DNA of 64,000 nucleotides from Sphingomonas sp. RIT328. Its GTDB lineage: Bacteria > Pseudomonadota > Alphaproteobacteria > Sphingomonadales > Sphingomonadaceae. A model generated the notes under the pieces. The model had not been told where the DNA came from and ran no database searches. It saw only the letters and a list, made by a program, of their open reading frames with translations. The position numbers were made by a program, and so were the translations under genes. Of this stretch, positions 24,100 through 33,048 are shown piece after piece; the first letter of the stretch is position 1; every line of letters begins with the position of its first letter. The stretch lies in contig NZ_JFYV01000004.1 in the NCBI RefSeq assembly GCF_000632225.1, positions 1 through 64,000 of the forward strand, given 5' to 3'.

Positions 24100-26465
24100 A
24101 CAAAGCCGCACAGAATTGGGCGCGGGAGAAAGCGGCAGGCGACCATCTGCCGTATCTCGCGCAGATCGACGATCACACCGTCATGCTGCGCGATGGTCGC
24201 CTGATGCAGGTGCTGATGCTCGACGGCCTGTTGTTCGAGACGGCGGACACTGCCGAGATCAACTATCGCAAGACGCTGCGCGATGCGATGCTGCAGACGA
24301 TCGGATCGTCGCGGTTCGCACTCTACCATCACGTCATCCGCCGACGGGTCGAGCCGCAGCTCGAGGCGCCGTTCCCCGATCCCTTCAGCACCGGTGTCGA
24401 TGCGGCCTGGCGTGATCGCCTTGCCTCCAAGCGTCTCTTCTCCAACGATCTGTTCCTCTGCGTCATACGGCGCCCGCTTCAGGGCCGGGGCGGCGTCGCG
24501 GATCGGTTTGGTCGCTGGCTCGGGCGGGGTAAAGACAGCAGCGCAGCAGAACAAAGCGCAGAGTTGCGTGCGCTCAATGCGGCGCGCGATGCGCTGCTCG
24601 CCGCTCTTGGCGCATATGGGGCAAGGCTTCTTGGCAGCTATGACGGCAAGGGTGGACCGTGCTCTGAGGTGCTCGAGTATCTCTCCGGCTTGTACAACGG
24701 CGAAATCCGTCCGGTCCGACTCCCTGAGGGTGACGTCGGCCAGTATCTGCCCGCCCGTCGCGTAAGCTTTGGCGCTGATACGGTAGAGCTTGGCGCCACC
24801 GGCGAGGCTCCGCGTGATTTCCAGGCGATCCTCTCGATCAAGAATTACCCGGGACAGACCGGGCCGGGGATGCTCGATGAGCTGCTCCGATTGCCCTTCG
24901 AGCTGACGGTGACGCAAAGCTTCGGCTTCGTCGATCGACAGGCGGCACTCGGCAAGGTCAACCTGGCCCTGCGCCGCATGCGCGCGGCCGATGACGAGGC
25001 TCTCAGCCTCCGGGGTGAGCTCGGCGTCGCACGCGATGACCTTGCTGCTGGACGCGCCGCATTCGGCGAGCATCATCTGACGATCGCGGTGCGAGGCGAT
25101 ACACCCGCCCAGGTCGATGACGGCGTCGCCGAGGTTCAGGCGGCCTTGACCGACCTCGGCCTTGTCGCTGTGCGCGAGGAGATGGCGCTGGAACCAGCCT
25201 TCTGGGCGCAATTCCCCGGCAACTTCAGCTACGTTCCGCGACGTGGCCTCGTCGCCAGCCGCAATTTTGCGAGCCTTGCCAGCCTGCACAATTTTCCGAC
25301 TGGCAAGGCGGAAGGCAATCACTGGGGGCCGGCGGTCACGGTCCTAGAGACGACCGCTGCCGGTCCGTACCATTTCAATTTTCACCACGGTGATCTCGGC
25401 AACTTTACCGTCATCGGCCCCTCGGGCACCGGCAAGACCGTCGTCCTCAATTTCCTCCTCGCACAGGCACGCAAATACGATCCGCGAATCGTCTTCTTCG
25501 ACAAGGATCGGGGCGCCGAGCTGTTTCTGCGCGCCGTTGGCGGTCGGTACGACGTGCTACGGCCCGGTGAGCCTTCGGGCCTCAACCCGCTGCTGCTCGA
25601 CGATACCGCCGAGAACCGCCGCTTCCTGGTCGACTGGCTATCGCGGCTTGTCGCCGATCCCGCTCGCCCGCTCGACAGCGAAGACATGGTGCGCATCGTC
25701 GAAGCGGTCGAAGCCAATATGGAGGCGCCACGCGCCTACCGGCGCCTGGCCCATTTTGCGCAGCTACTGCGCGGACAGGCACGCCCCAAAGGGGGCGACC
25801 TTGCCTCGCGCCTGGCTCCCTGGTGGGGCAGCGGCGATCGGGCATGGCTATTCGACAATGCCGAGGATCGCACCAATCTTGATGAGCGTGTCGTCGGGTT
25901 CGACATGACCCGTATTCTCGATGATCCGACCGTACGGACGCCGGCGATGATGTACCTCTTCCACCGGGTGGAAGAGCGGCTCGACGGCACGCCGTCGATC
26001 ATCGTGGTCGACGAAGGCTGGAAGGCGCTTGATGACGAGGTGTTCACCGCCCGTATTCGCGATTGGGAAAAGACCATTCGCAAGCGCAACGGCATCGTCG
26101 GTTTCGCAACGCAGAGCGCAGAGGACGCCCTCTCGAGCCGCATCGCCTCTGCAATCGTTGAGCAGGCGGCCACGCAAATTTTTATGCCTAATCCGAAGGC
26201 GCAGGCGCGCGACTACATGACCGGGTTTGGCCTCACCCAGCATGAGTATGATCTCATCCGCACCATGCCCGACAATGCCCGGGCCTTTCTGATCAAACAT
26301 GGTCAGGACAGCGTGGTGGCGCGCCTCGATCTGTCGGGAAACCGTGATCTGCTGATGATCCTGTCGGGCCGTGAACGATCGGTACGCGCGCTCGACGCCA
26401 TTCGCGCAGAGATCGGCGATGATCCCGCAATCTGGCTGCCGCGGCTGCTGGCAGAGGCGTCATGA
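24072..26465 (+). CDS. virB4: VirB4 ATPase of T4SS
   Basis: 797 residues, full family length. It shows the N-terminal CagE/TrbE/VirB4 domain, Walker A GPSGTGKTVVLNF near residue 450, Walker B SIIVVDEGWKAL near residue 641, and the later GIVGFATQSAEDAL block. It powers pilus assembly and substrate transfer at the inner membrane. The start chosen is ATG 24,072 (MALQRLPPVNKAAQ), overlapping virB3. The stop overlaps virB6 by ATGA. No key motif is missing, so it looks functional. Confidence 0.92.
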   Translation: MALQRLPPVNKAAQNWAREKAAGDHLPYLAQIDDHTVMLRDGRLMQVLMLDGLLFETADTAEINYRKTLRDAMLQTIGSSRFALYHHVIRRRVEPQLEAPFPDPFSTGVDAAWRDRLASKRLFSNDLFLCVIRRPLQGRGGVADRFGRWLGRGKDSSAAEQSAELRALNAARDALLAALGAYGARLLGSYDGKGGPCSEVLEYLSGLYNGEIRPVRLPEGDVGQYLPARRVSFGADTVELGATGEAPRDFQAILSIKNYPGQTGPGMLDELLRLPFELTVTQSFGFVDRQAALGKVNLALRRMRAADDEALSLRGELGVARDDLAAGRAAFGEHHLTIAVRGDTPAQVDDGVAEVQAALTDLGLVAVREEMALEPAFWAQFPGNFSYVPRRGLVASRNFASLASLHNFPTGKAEGNHWGPAVTVLETTAAGPYHFNFHHGDLGNFTVIGPSGTGKTVVLNFLLAQARKYDPRIVFFDKDRGAELFLRAVGGRYDVLRPGEPSGLNPLLLDDTAENRRFLVDWLSRLVADPARPLDSEDMVRIVEAVEANMEAPRAYRRLAHFAQLLRGQARPKGGDLASRLAPWWGSGDRAWLFDNAEDRTNLDERVVGFDMTRILDDPTVRTPAMMYLFHRVEERLDGTPSIIVVDEGWKALDDEVFTARIRDWEKTIRKRNGIVGFATQSAEDALSSRIASAIVEQAATQIFMPNPKAQARDYMTGFGLTQHEYDLIRTMPDNARAFLIKHGQDSVVARLDLSGNRDLLMILSGRERSVRALDAIRAEIGDDPAIWLPRLLAEAS

Positions 26466-27721
26466 TCGACTGCCCGCTTCCCGATGGTGATGCCGGCGTC
26501 GCCCTTCGCCTCTCGAGTTTCTTGACCTGTCAGGCGCAAGCGCTTGGCGAGAATGGCTATCAGGCGCTGGCTGGTGGTCCGATGATCGCCGGCTTGATGA
26601 CCGGGCTCGTCACGATCTTCGTGGCGCTGATCGGGTACCGGTTTCTGCTTGGTTCGGCGCCGACCCTGCGTGATGGCGTCGGCTGGGCCGTTCGCCTTGG
26701 CATGGTGCTGACGCTGGCCACCGGGTGGCCAGCATTTCAGGTCCTCATCTACCGTGTCGCGGTCGACGCACCGAGCGAATTTGCAGCCGTGTTGTTGCCT
26801 GCCAGCGGCCTTTCAGCCGACGGACTCGATGAGCGCGTGCAACAGGCCTACGACACGATCCGGCTAGGCTCGAGCATCAATCCTGCCTTGGCACCACAAT
26901 CGGCGTCGACGACCACCACGCAAGGCGTGCAGGCCAACACCTCCGGGACGCAAGCGCAGCAGCAAGCGCCCAACTTTGGCCCGCTGGGTCAGACAGCACT
27001 GCCGCAGACCGCATCCTGGTTCGTCGTCTCGACGTTAGGCGTCGCCGGCGCGCTACGCCTGGCGGCAGGCTTCCTGCTGGCGATCGGGCCGCTCGCGATT
27101 ATGGCGCTCCTGTTCGATGCCACACTCGGGCTCTTCATCGGCTGGGTACGCGCTCTCGCCGGTGCGGCTCTCGCGACGCTCGGCGCCACGATCGTGACCG
27201 CGCTGGATCTGTTGCTCGTCGAGAGCGAACTCGCCCATCTGCAGGCGGTGGAGCGCGGTGTCACCATCATCGATCCGCAGGCGCTGACCACCATCGTACT
27301 CGCCTTCACGTTGGTGATGCTGGCAGCGATCTGGGCGGCGGCCAAGATGGCCGGCGCATTCAGCTTCACGTTGAAGCGGCAGGAGACGCTGATCACGGAG
27401 CAGTCGCACAGTAACGTCAGCGAGCGATCGAGCTCGACCTTCGGCAGGCCTCAGGGCGGCCGTGAGGGCGCAGCTGCGGCGACTGGAGCGCCACCCCGCG
27501 CGCAAGGCGTCGCCAATGCCCTGGCTGGTACGATGCGGCGCGAGCAGATTGCGATCGCTGCTGGTGAGGCAGGATCATCAGCAGGGAGCAACCGGCGTCA
27601 GCCGCTCCAGCCTCAGCCGAGGCAAGATGCCTCATCATCTCCGACGGCGCTTGGCCCTTCGGCCCGCCGCTCGATGACACGAAAGACACGCAGCGCCATG
27701 CGGCGGGACGGAGCGGCATGA
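26462..27721 (+). CDS. virB6: VirB6/TrbL inner-membrane channel protein
   Basis: 419 residues with five to six membrane helices (PMIAGLMTGLVTIFVALIGY, LAAGFLLAIGPLAIMALLFD, IGWVRALAGAALATLGATIV, ALTTIVLAFTLVMLAAIWAA). A Gln/Thr-rich periplasmic loop lies near residues 130-170, and there is a basic cytoplasmic tail of about 100 residues. This is typical of VirB6 at the base of the T4SS channel. Four-base overlaps with both neighbours show one operon. In the pertussis exporter PtlD, a VirB6 carries extra sequence proposed to replace VirB5. Here the loop is the only extra part. Confidence 0.85.
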   Translation: MIDCPLPDGDAGVALRLSSFLTCQAQALGENGYQALAGGPMIAGLMTGLVTIFVALIGYRFLLGSAPTLRDGVGWAVRLGMVLTLATGWPAFQVLIYRVAVDAPSEFAAVLLPASGLSADGLDERVQQAYDTIRLGSSINPALAPQSASTTTTQGVQANTSGTQAQQQAPNFGPLGQTALPQTASWFVVSTLGVAGALRLAAGFLLAIGPLAIMALLFDATLGLFIGWVRALAGAALATLGATIVTALDLLLVESELAHLQAVERGVTIIDPQALTTIVLAFTLVMLAAIWAAAKMAGAFSFTLKRQETLITEQSHSNVSERSSSTFGRPQGGREGAAAATGAPPRAQGVANALAGTMRREQIAIAAGEAGSSAGSNRRQPLQPQPRQDASSSPTALGPSARRSMTRKTRSAMRRDGAA

Positions 27722-28644
27722 CCGAGCGCGAGACCTATTTTCGAGATGCACGAAGCTGGGCGGAGGATACACGCGCCAGGACATCACGCTCGAAGCAGAT
27801 TGCCTGGACGATTGCTGGGATCGCGATCGGCGCTGCGGCCTTCGAAGCCGTGGCTCTGGCCATGCTGACGCCATTGAAGACGGTGCAGCCGATCACGCTT
27901 TTGGTCGATCGCCAGACGGGGTTCGTTCAGGCGCTCGATCCCAATACCCCGCAGCGCGTCTCCGCCGATGCGGCGCTGACCGACGCGTACCTGGCACAAT
28001 ATGTCCTTGCCCGTGAGGGCTTTGATCGGGCGACACTGCAGATCGACTATCGCAAGGTTGCGCTCTGGTCGGCAGGGAATGCTCGCGCGTCGTACCTGTC
28101 GGGAATTGCTGCGACCAATCCGGCAAGTCCGATCCAGGCGTTGCCTGGTGGTTCCGTCGTCACTGCGCGGGTAAAAAGCGTTTCACGCCTTCAGTCCGGC
28201 ATCAGCCTGGTTCGCTTCGACACTCAGAGGACCGATCGCAACGGTCAGGCTGAAGCGCCTCGACCCTGGATCGCGGTTATCCGCTTCCGCTATTCGGCTG
28301 CACCGATGGCGTTCGGCGACCGCCTGGTGAACCCGCTTGGCTTCCAGGTCACAGGCTATCGCCGTGATGCCGAAGCGCCACCGGTCCCCGAGACTGTCAC
28401 CAGCCAGGTGGTGACGCGCACCAGCACTGTTCAGGGACCCGTTTCTGTAATCGAAACGCGCACCGCCCCCGTTGCGACGACCCGATCGCCTACGGTCCGT
28501 CGGGCACCGGTCCGGATCGTGCAGGGCGGCGTAGGCGGTCCATTTATCAGCCAACGTGAGGTTCCGACCAATCAGATTCCGATGGGCTCACCGCTTGGTC
28601 CCGTCGTCGACACGGCCGCGACGACGACGGAGCCGCAGCAATGA
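27718..28644 (+). CDS. virB8: VirB8 inner-membrane scaffold of T4SS
   Basis: 308 residues. A short cytoplasmic N-terminus precedes one membrane helix (IAWTIAGIAIGAAAFEAVAL). The periplasmic NTF2-like VirB8 domain follows (TPLKTVQPITLLVDRQTGFV, YLAQYVLAREGFDRATLQID, then PWIAVIRFRYS and NPLGFQVTGYRRDAE). The last 90 residues are an additional proline/threonine-rich tail not needed for the fold. It overlaps virB6 and virB9 by four bases each. Confidence 0.9.
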   Translation: MTERETYFRDARSWAEDTRARTSRSKQIAWTIAGIAIGAAAFEAVALAMLTPLKTVQPITLLVDRQTGFVQALDPNTPQRVSADAALTDAYLAQYVLAREGFDRATLQIDYRKVALWSAGNARASYLSGIAATNPASPIQALPGGSVVTARVKSVSRLQSGISLVRFDTQRTDRNGQAEAPRPWIAVIRFRYSAAPMAFGDRLVNPLGFQVTGYRRDAEAPPVPETVTSQVVTRTSTVQGPVSVIETRTAPVATTRSPTVRRAPVRIVQGGVGGPFISQREVPTNQIPMGSPLGPVVDTAATTTEPQQ

Positions 28645-29336
28645 TGATGGTGCTGACGCTTCTTGCCGGAGCCGCGCAGGCGGGCATGCCCGCGATGCCG
28701 CCGGCGCCTCTGCAATTCACCATGCCGGCTGATCCCCGCATCCAGACCTTGGTCTATGACAGCGGTCGCGTCTTCGACTTACGGGTCGGCAGTGGCTATG
28801 CCGCCATCGTTGAACTGGCTGGCGATGAGCGGGTCGAGACAATCGTGGTTGGGAACGAGACGGGTTGGGAGGTGACCCCAAACCGCTCAGGCAATCGCGT
28901 GATCGTAAAGCCGCTTGGTGCTGCCATGACGACGAACCTGATGATCGTCACCGATCAGCGGCGCTATGTCTTCGTGATCAGCGCCGATAGCGGCGGTAAT
29001 GGGAGCGGTGCGTTTGTACTCCGCTTCTCCTACCCCCTGGGACAGCCCGGCAGCCCTCAGCAGGTCGTTCGTAGCGCCGATTACCGGCTCCGGGGCAACA
29101 AGACCCTCTATCCGATTGCGATGAGTGACGACGGCAAACGGACCACCATCACCTGGGATCTGAAAACCTCGCTTCCCGCAATTTTTGCGATCGATGATCG
29201 TGGTCGCGAAGCGCTGGTCAACGGACGCATGGTCGATGGTGACTATGTCATCGAGGGCGTCGCCAAGCGGTACGTATTCCGCCTCGGCAAGGTGCATGCC
29301 GATGCGACGCGCATGGTCCTGAAAGGCCGGCCATGA
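28641..29336 (+). CDS. virB9: VirB9 outer-membrane core component of T4SS
   Basis: 231 residues: a short signal peptide (MMMVLTLLAGAAQAG), an N-terminal VirB9 domain (DPRIQTLVYDSGRVFDLRVG, ERVETIVVGNETGWEV, NLMIVTDQRRYVFVI) and a C-terminal beta domain (DLKTSLPAIFAIDDRGRE, EGVAKRYVFRLG). It forms the outer-membrane ring with VirB10 and normally with the lipoprotein VirB7. No virB7 is found in the operon. The start overlaps the virB8 stop (ATGA). Confidence 0.9.
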   Translation: MMMVLTLLAGAAQAGMPAMPPAPLQFTMPADPRIQTLVYDSGRVFDLRVGSGYAAIVELAGDERVETIVVGNETGWEVTPNRSGNRVIVKPLGAAMTTNLMIVTDQRRYVFVISADSGGNGSGAFVLRFSYPLGQPGSPQQVVRSADYRLRGNKTLYPIAMSDDGKRTTITWDLKTSLPAIFAIDDRGREALVNGRMVDGDYVIEGVAKRYVFRLGKVHADATRMVLKGRP

Positions 29337-30466
29337 GCCGTAGCCAACCAGCGCCGGCGCCGGTGGAGCAAGGCGGCCATGATCCGCGACCCGTCGTGCG
29401 CTTGCCCCGGCAAGGTATGCCAGGTGCAGTCATTGCATTGGGCGCTATCGCGGTTGCACTGATCCTGTTCGTGGTTCTGAATGGTCAGCGCCAGCGCCGG
29501 GTGACGGCACCACAGCAGACGGCTCAAGCCGATGGGTTTACGCCACCACCGCCCCTGCAGATGCCTGTCCTTGCCGAACCAGCCGTTCCGGCACCAGTGC
29601 CCGTCATTGTCACATCTTCCGCGCCAAGCCTTCCGCCAGTGCGGAATGACCCGCCGCCTGTAACCTACGCGCCGCCCGTCATCACGCCAACGCCGCCAAC
29701 ACCGTTCGTACCCGCGCCCGCGGCTCCTCCGGCCGAACCAGCACGCGACAAGAAGGCGCAAGGCGCCATCGTCTATGATCTCGGTGCCGAAACACCGGCA
29801 GCGGGCGGCACGACGCAGCCATCGGCCGCGGCAGGCGCTAACGCGGGTCGCAATGGCTCAGGGGGTTTTGATGACGCGCCCGCCAAGGCGACGACCATGG
29901 CGAGCCGAACGGACGTCGTTCCGATCGGAACGCAAATCCCCATTGCGCTTGAAACACCGATCGACACCGCAAGGCCCGGCCTGGTGCGGGCGATTGCGTC
30001 CCGTGACACGCTCGGTTTTGATGGCCGCCGTATTCTTATCCCCAGAGGCTCGCGCTTCGTTGGTGAATATCAGTCGGAGGTACGCTCGGGCCAGAACCGC
30101 GTGTTCGTTACGTGGACCCGGGTTATCCGTCCCGACGGCGTGACGATCCGCCTTGGTTCGCCGGCAGCCGACCAGCTGGGCGGCAGCGGCGTACCCGGCA
30201 AGGTCAACACCTTCTTCTTTCAGCGTTTCGCCGGAGCCGTCCTCCAGTCAGCGCTGACGGTGGGGGTAAACCTTGCATCACAACCACGGTCAGGCTCGGT
30301 GATCGTCGGTATTCCGTCAGGGCCAATCTCTACCATAGGGCAGGGGTTGGTGCCCAACGACTACAGGCCGAAAATCACCGTCAAACAGGGTGCTGCGCTC
30401 AACGTTTTCGTTGCGCGCGATCTCGATTTTTCCGGCCTGACGGCTGGACAGCCTGCCGCACGATGA
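29333..30466 (+). CDS. virB10: VirB10 envelope-spanning core component of T4SS
   Basis: 377 residues: a cytoplasmic N-terminus, one membrane helix (VIALGAIAVALILFVVLNGQ), a long proline-rich periplasmic linker (about residues 60-150), and the C-terminal TrbI/VirB10 beta-barrel domain. The barrel includes VPIGTQIPIALETPIDTARP, RILIPRGSRFVGEYQSEVRS, VKQGAALNVFVARDLDFSG and the antenna region near FFFQRFAGAVLQSALTVG. It links inner-membrane ATPases to the outer-membrane pore. It overlaps its neighbours by four bases. Confidence 0.92.
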   Translation: MSRSQPAPAPVEQGGHDPRPVVRLPRQGMPGAVIALGAIAVALILFVVLNGQRQRRVTAPQQTAQADGFTPPPPLQMPVLAEPAVPAPVPVIVTSSAPSLPPVRNDPPPVTYAPPVITPTPPTPFVPAPAAPPAEPARDKKAQGAIVYDLGAETPAAGGTTQPSAAAGANAGRNGSGGFDDAPAKATTMASRTDVVPIGTQIPIALETPIDTARPGLVRAIASRDTLGFDGRRILIPRGSRFVGEYQSEVRSGQNRVFVTWTRVIRPDGVTIRLGSPAADQLGGSGVPGKVNTFFFQRFAGAVLQSALTVGVNLASQPRSGSVIVGIPSGPISTIGQGLVPNDYRPKITVKQGAALNVFVARDLDFSGLTAGQPAAR

Positions 30467-31437
30467 CCGCAGCGTATCTTGACGTCTACCTTGCGCCCTT
30501 TCTCGAGCAGCTCGCTCGGCCGGACGTCACCGATCTCTACGTAAACCGCGCTGGTGAGATCTGGATCGAGACGCTGCAAGGTGGACTCGAGCATCATCTC
30601 GTGCCCGAGATCACGGAGGCACAGCTCTGGCGTCTGGCCCGGCAAATCGCGAGCGTGACCCATCAGGGGATCAGTCGAGAACATCCGTTGCTGGCAGCAC
30701 GCCTCCCAGACGGCTCGCGCGTCCAGATCGTCGCTCCGCCGGCAACGCGTGATGGTATGGCCATTGCCATCAGGAAACACGTGTCCTCTGATCTGTCGCT
30801 TGTCGATTATCAGCAGGCTGGCGCTTTCCACGATACGACCGGGTCCGATGCAGCAGATCCCGTCGAGGATGAACTTGCCAGCCTGTATGAGATGCGCAGG
30901 TGGGACGCCTTCCTTGTCGCCGCTGTACGGGCGCGCAAAACTGTAGTGGTGTCTGGCGGCACCTCGACCGGCAAAACCACCTTTCTCAACGCTCTCCTAC
31001 GTGAGATCGCGCCGTCTGAACGGCTCATCCTGATCGAGGACACGCCGGAACTCGTACTGCGGCATAAAAACGCGATTGGCCTCGTCGCCGCCAGAGGCGG
31101 GTTAGGCGAGGCGAACGTGTCAACGGAAGACCTGCTGATAGCCTCCCTCCGCCTGCGGCCCGACCGCATCATCCTGGGCGAGCTCAGGGGCGCAGAAGCC
31201 TTCACCTTCCTCCGGGCCGTCAACACCGGACACCCAGGATCGCTCACCACGATCCATGCTGATACCCCATCTGGCGCAATCGAACAGCTCATGCTCCTCG
31301 TTCTGCAGGCTGATGCAAAGTTGCAGCGTGCTGACCTTCTTCCATACGTATCGCGCGTCATTGATGTGATCGTACAGCTCGAGCGGCGGCAGGGCGTCAG
31401 ACGAGTGGCTCAGGTCGATTGGCTGAAGAGACGTTAA
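30463..31437 (+). CDS. virB11: VirB11 traffic ATPase of T4SS
   Basis: 324 residues with Walker A SGGTSTGKTTFLNALL near residue 163, the Asp box LILIEDTPEL, Walker B LRLRPDRIILGELRGAEAFT, and the His box TGHPGSLTTIHADTP. All catalytic blocks of the hexameric VirB11/secretion ATPases are present. The start at ATG 30,463 overlaps the virB10 stop. It is the last recognised vir gene. Only 16 bases separate it from the lectin mini-YD gene, which therefore probably shares its transcript. Confidence 0.92.
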   Translation: MTAAYLDVYLAPFLEQLARPDVTDLYVNRAGEIWIETLQGGLEHHLVPEITEAQLWRLARQIASVTHQGISREHPLLAARLPDGSRVQIVAPPATRDGMAIAIRKHVSSDLSLVDYQQAGAFHDTTGSDAADPVEDELASLYEMRRWDAFLVAAVRARKTVVVSGGTSTGKTTFLNALLREIAPSERLILIEDTPELVLRHKNAIGLVAARGGLGEANVSTEDLLIASLRLRPDRIILGELRGAEAFTFLRAVNTGHPGSLTTIHADTPSGAIEQLMLLVLQADAKLQRADLLPYVSRVIDVIVQLERRQGVRRVAQVDWLKRR

Positions 31438-31453
31438 GGGGGGGGCAAATCTT

Positions 31454-31990
31454 ATGCTGAAAGCAGTTGCAGCTGGTGCCATATTGTTGAGCGTCTGCTC
31501 CAGCGGTTATGCCGAGACGGTTCAATATGGCTATGATGCCCAAGGCCGGCTGTTGGTCTCCGATGTACGGAGGTCTAATGGGACCGGTTATGCTGCCGGC
31601 TACGGTTACGACAAAGCTGGTAACCGGAGAGTCTATCAGAATGCCCGGGTCGTTAAGACAGGCGGCCTGGCCTCGGGTACAGGTATTGGGGTGGGAGAAA
31701 GCATCCTATCACCGAGCGGTGCATACCGCTTTATCTTGCAATATGACGGCAATCTCGTCCTTTACGCTGGCCCGCTGCAGCCCATTTGGTCCACAAGCAC
31801 GTTCCAACCGGCAAATGCCCGTCTCGAAATGCAGGGAGATGGTAACCTCGTGCTATACAGCGACTCAACCGCAATATGGGCAAGCCATACTGATGGCCAC
31901 CCGGGAGCTTATTTTGCTGTGCAGGAGGACGGCAATATTGTAATTTATACTGCCGCTAACCAAGCAATATGGGCGCGATTCGGGCTATAA
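31454..31990 (+). CDS. mini-YD protein fused to a bulb-type mannose-binding lectin domain, 178 aa
   Basis: Signal peptide (MLKAVAAGAILLSVCSSGYA), one YD module (ETVQYGYDAQGRLLVSDVRR, YGYDKAGNRRVYQN), then a B-lectin domain of about 110 residues. The lectin has three copies of the mannose-site motif QxDxNxVxY: QYDGNLVLY, QGDGNLVLY and QEDGNIVIY. A conserved Trp follows each (PIWSTSTF, AIWASHTD, AIWARFGL). All three sites look intact, so sugar binding is likely. It starts 16 bases after virB11 behind an eight-G tract (31,438-31,445), so it belongs to the T4SS operon. It may act as a pilus-tip or surface adhesin. No VirB5 is present. Confidence 0.75.
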   Translation: MLKAVAAGAILLSVCSSGYAETVQYGYDAQGRLLVSDVRRSNGTGYAAGYGYDKAGNRRVYQNARVVKTGGLASGTGIGVGESILSPSGAYRFILQYDGNLVLYAGPLQPIWSTSTFQPANARLEMQGDGNLVLYSDSTAIWASHTDGHPGAYFAVQEDGNIVIYTAANQAIWARFGL

Positions 31991-32050
31991 TCGAAGCGGT
32001 TGCCAAACAATACCGTTATACAAATCACTGTCTGACTATCAGGGGGTCGC

Positions 32051-32413
32051 ATGACATATCTCAAGCGCGCGCTGCAAATAGCGGGCCTGATCGCCGTTGG
32101 GTGCGGATCGCCAGCAATGGCAGGCCGCCAGACGGGAACATTGGCGTACATAAGCGCTGACAAAACGTTCGGCACCGGCGTCGTCACCTTCTCGGTGATT
32201 GGCGGCGCAAGCTCCGACAAGCCTGCCTGTGCTGCTGGCGCCGACGCGCGCTGGGCTTTGAACGTCGGCGACAACGCCCCTGCAAATCAGTATATTTACT
32301 CTCTTATTGTATCATCCATGTCTTCGACATTTCAAATTTCTGTTACTGGCACCGGCAAATGTGCAACGGTCTCCAATTTAGAGGATGTCGCATACGTTGA
32401 AGTTAGAAAATAG
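32051..32413 (+). CDS. small exported two-cysteine protein (B-subunit-like), 120 aa
   Basis: Signal peptide (ALQIAGLIAVGCGSPAMA), then about 95 residues. The first conserved cysteine is in SDKPACAAG, a central amphipathic helix is NQYIYSLIVSSMSS, then a strand, the second cysteine in GTGKCATVSN and a final strand DVAYVEVRK. Five neighbours share this plan (33,049; 33,430; 33,818; 34,618; and 32,474 reverse). The layout resembles OB-fold B subunits of AB5 toxins, an inference from pattern only. It starts at ATG 32,051 behind AGGGGG, 60 bases after the lectin gene. Confidence 0.6.
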   Translation: MTYLKRALQIAGLIAVGCGSPAMAGRQTGTLAYISADKTFGTGVVTFSVIGGASSDKPACAAGADARWALNVGDNAPANQYIYSLIVSSMSSTFQISVTGTGKCATVSNLEDVAYVEVRK

Positions 32414-32473
32414 ATCTTGACGCGGCTGAAAGGTCAAATGCAAAAAATATTGCACCGCCTATTCGTTTATTTA

Positions 32474-32812
32474 TCAACGAAGCTGAACATAGCCAATGCG
32501 GCAATAGATTCCGCTCTGATTGGTTAGCAATGTTACCGGTTTACCCGACAAATAAGCCGACGTAATTACTGACACGATTGCATCGTAGTTATCGGCGTCT
32601 CTATTTACGAAGGCCCACGCTTCGCTTGTGCCGCACATAGGCGTACCATCCATATAGACTCGGAAACCGAAATTCTGCCCCTCAGTGACGACGTCAATCC
32701 CGGAGACCTTCCCGGTCTTAATACCGTCCCACGCTGCCGCAGGCGACGCCCATGACAACGCGACGATAGGAAGCGTGGCAGCGATACGACTCAGCAAACG
32801 CAACGTGTTCAT
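32474..32812 (-). CDS. small exported two-cysteine protein (B-subunit-like), reverse strand, 112 aa
   Basis: Signal peptide (MNTLRLLSRIAATLPIVALS, ending near PAAA), then the shared plan: strand GKVSGIDVVTEGQNFGFRVY, first cysteine in DGTPMCGTSEAW, helix YDAIVSVITSAYLSGKPVTL, second cysteine in SGIYCRIGYVQL. It is the clearest member: the helix followed by GKPVTL resembles the helix-GQPVRI block of subtilase cytotoxin SubB. It is the only member on the reverse strand. The start is ATG 32,812 behind AAAGGG. Confidence 0.6.
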   Translation of the reverse strand: MNTLRLLSRIAATLPIVALSWASPAAAWDGIKTGKVSGIDVVTEGQNFGFRVYMDGTPMCGTSEAWAFVNRDADNYDAIVSVITSAYLSGKPVTLLTNQSGIYCRIGYVQLR

Positions 32813-33048
32813 CCCTTTACAATCCAAGACTGCACACTGTGCCAGTCTATCTAGGTTTGTCCAGATCGATAAAGGGTTTTTATCAATACTCTTATTAAAA
32901 ACCGGTGGTGTCAACCTGCCACCAAATCATTACCTAGTTTTAAAAGATTGAAATTGGAACAGGTTTTGTGGAAATGGGTGCAAATCCAATCTTCTTGACT
33001 AAAAGATCAAGAAAGGTTGATACCAGGTCGACAGCTCAGGGGGGGGCG

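Noticed and set aside
24087..25322. A 411-codon minus-strand frame across virB4
   Set aside because: Antisense of an intact VirB4 with Walker motifs.
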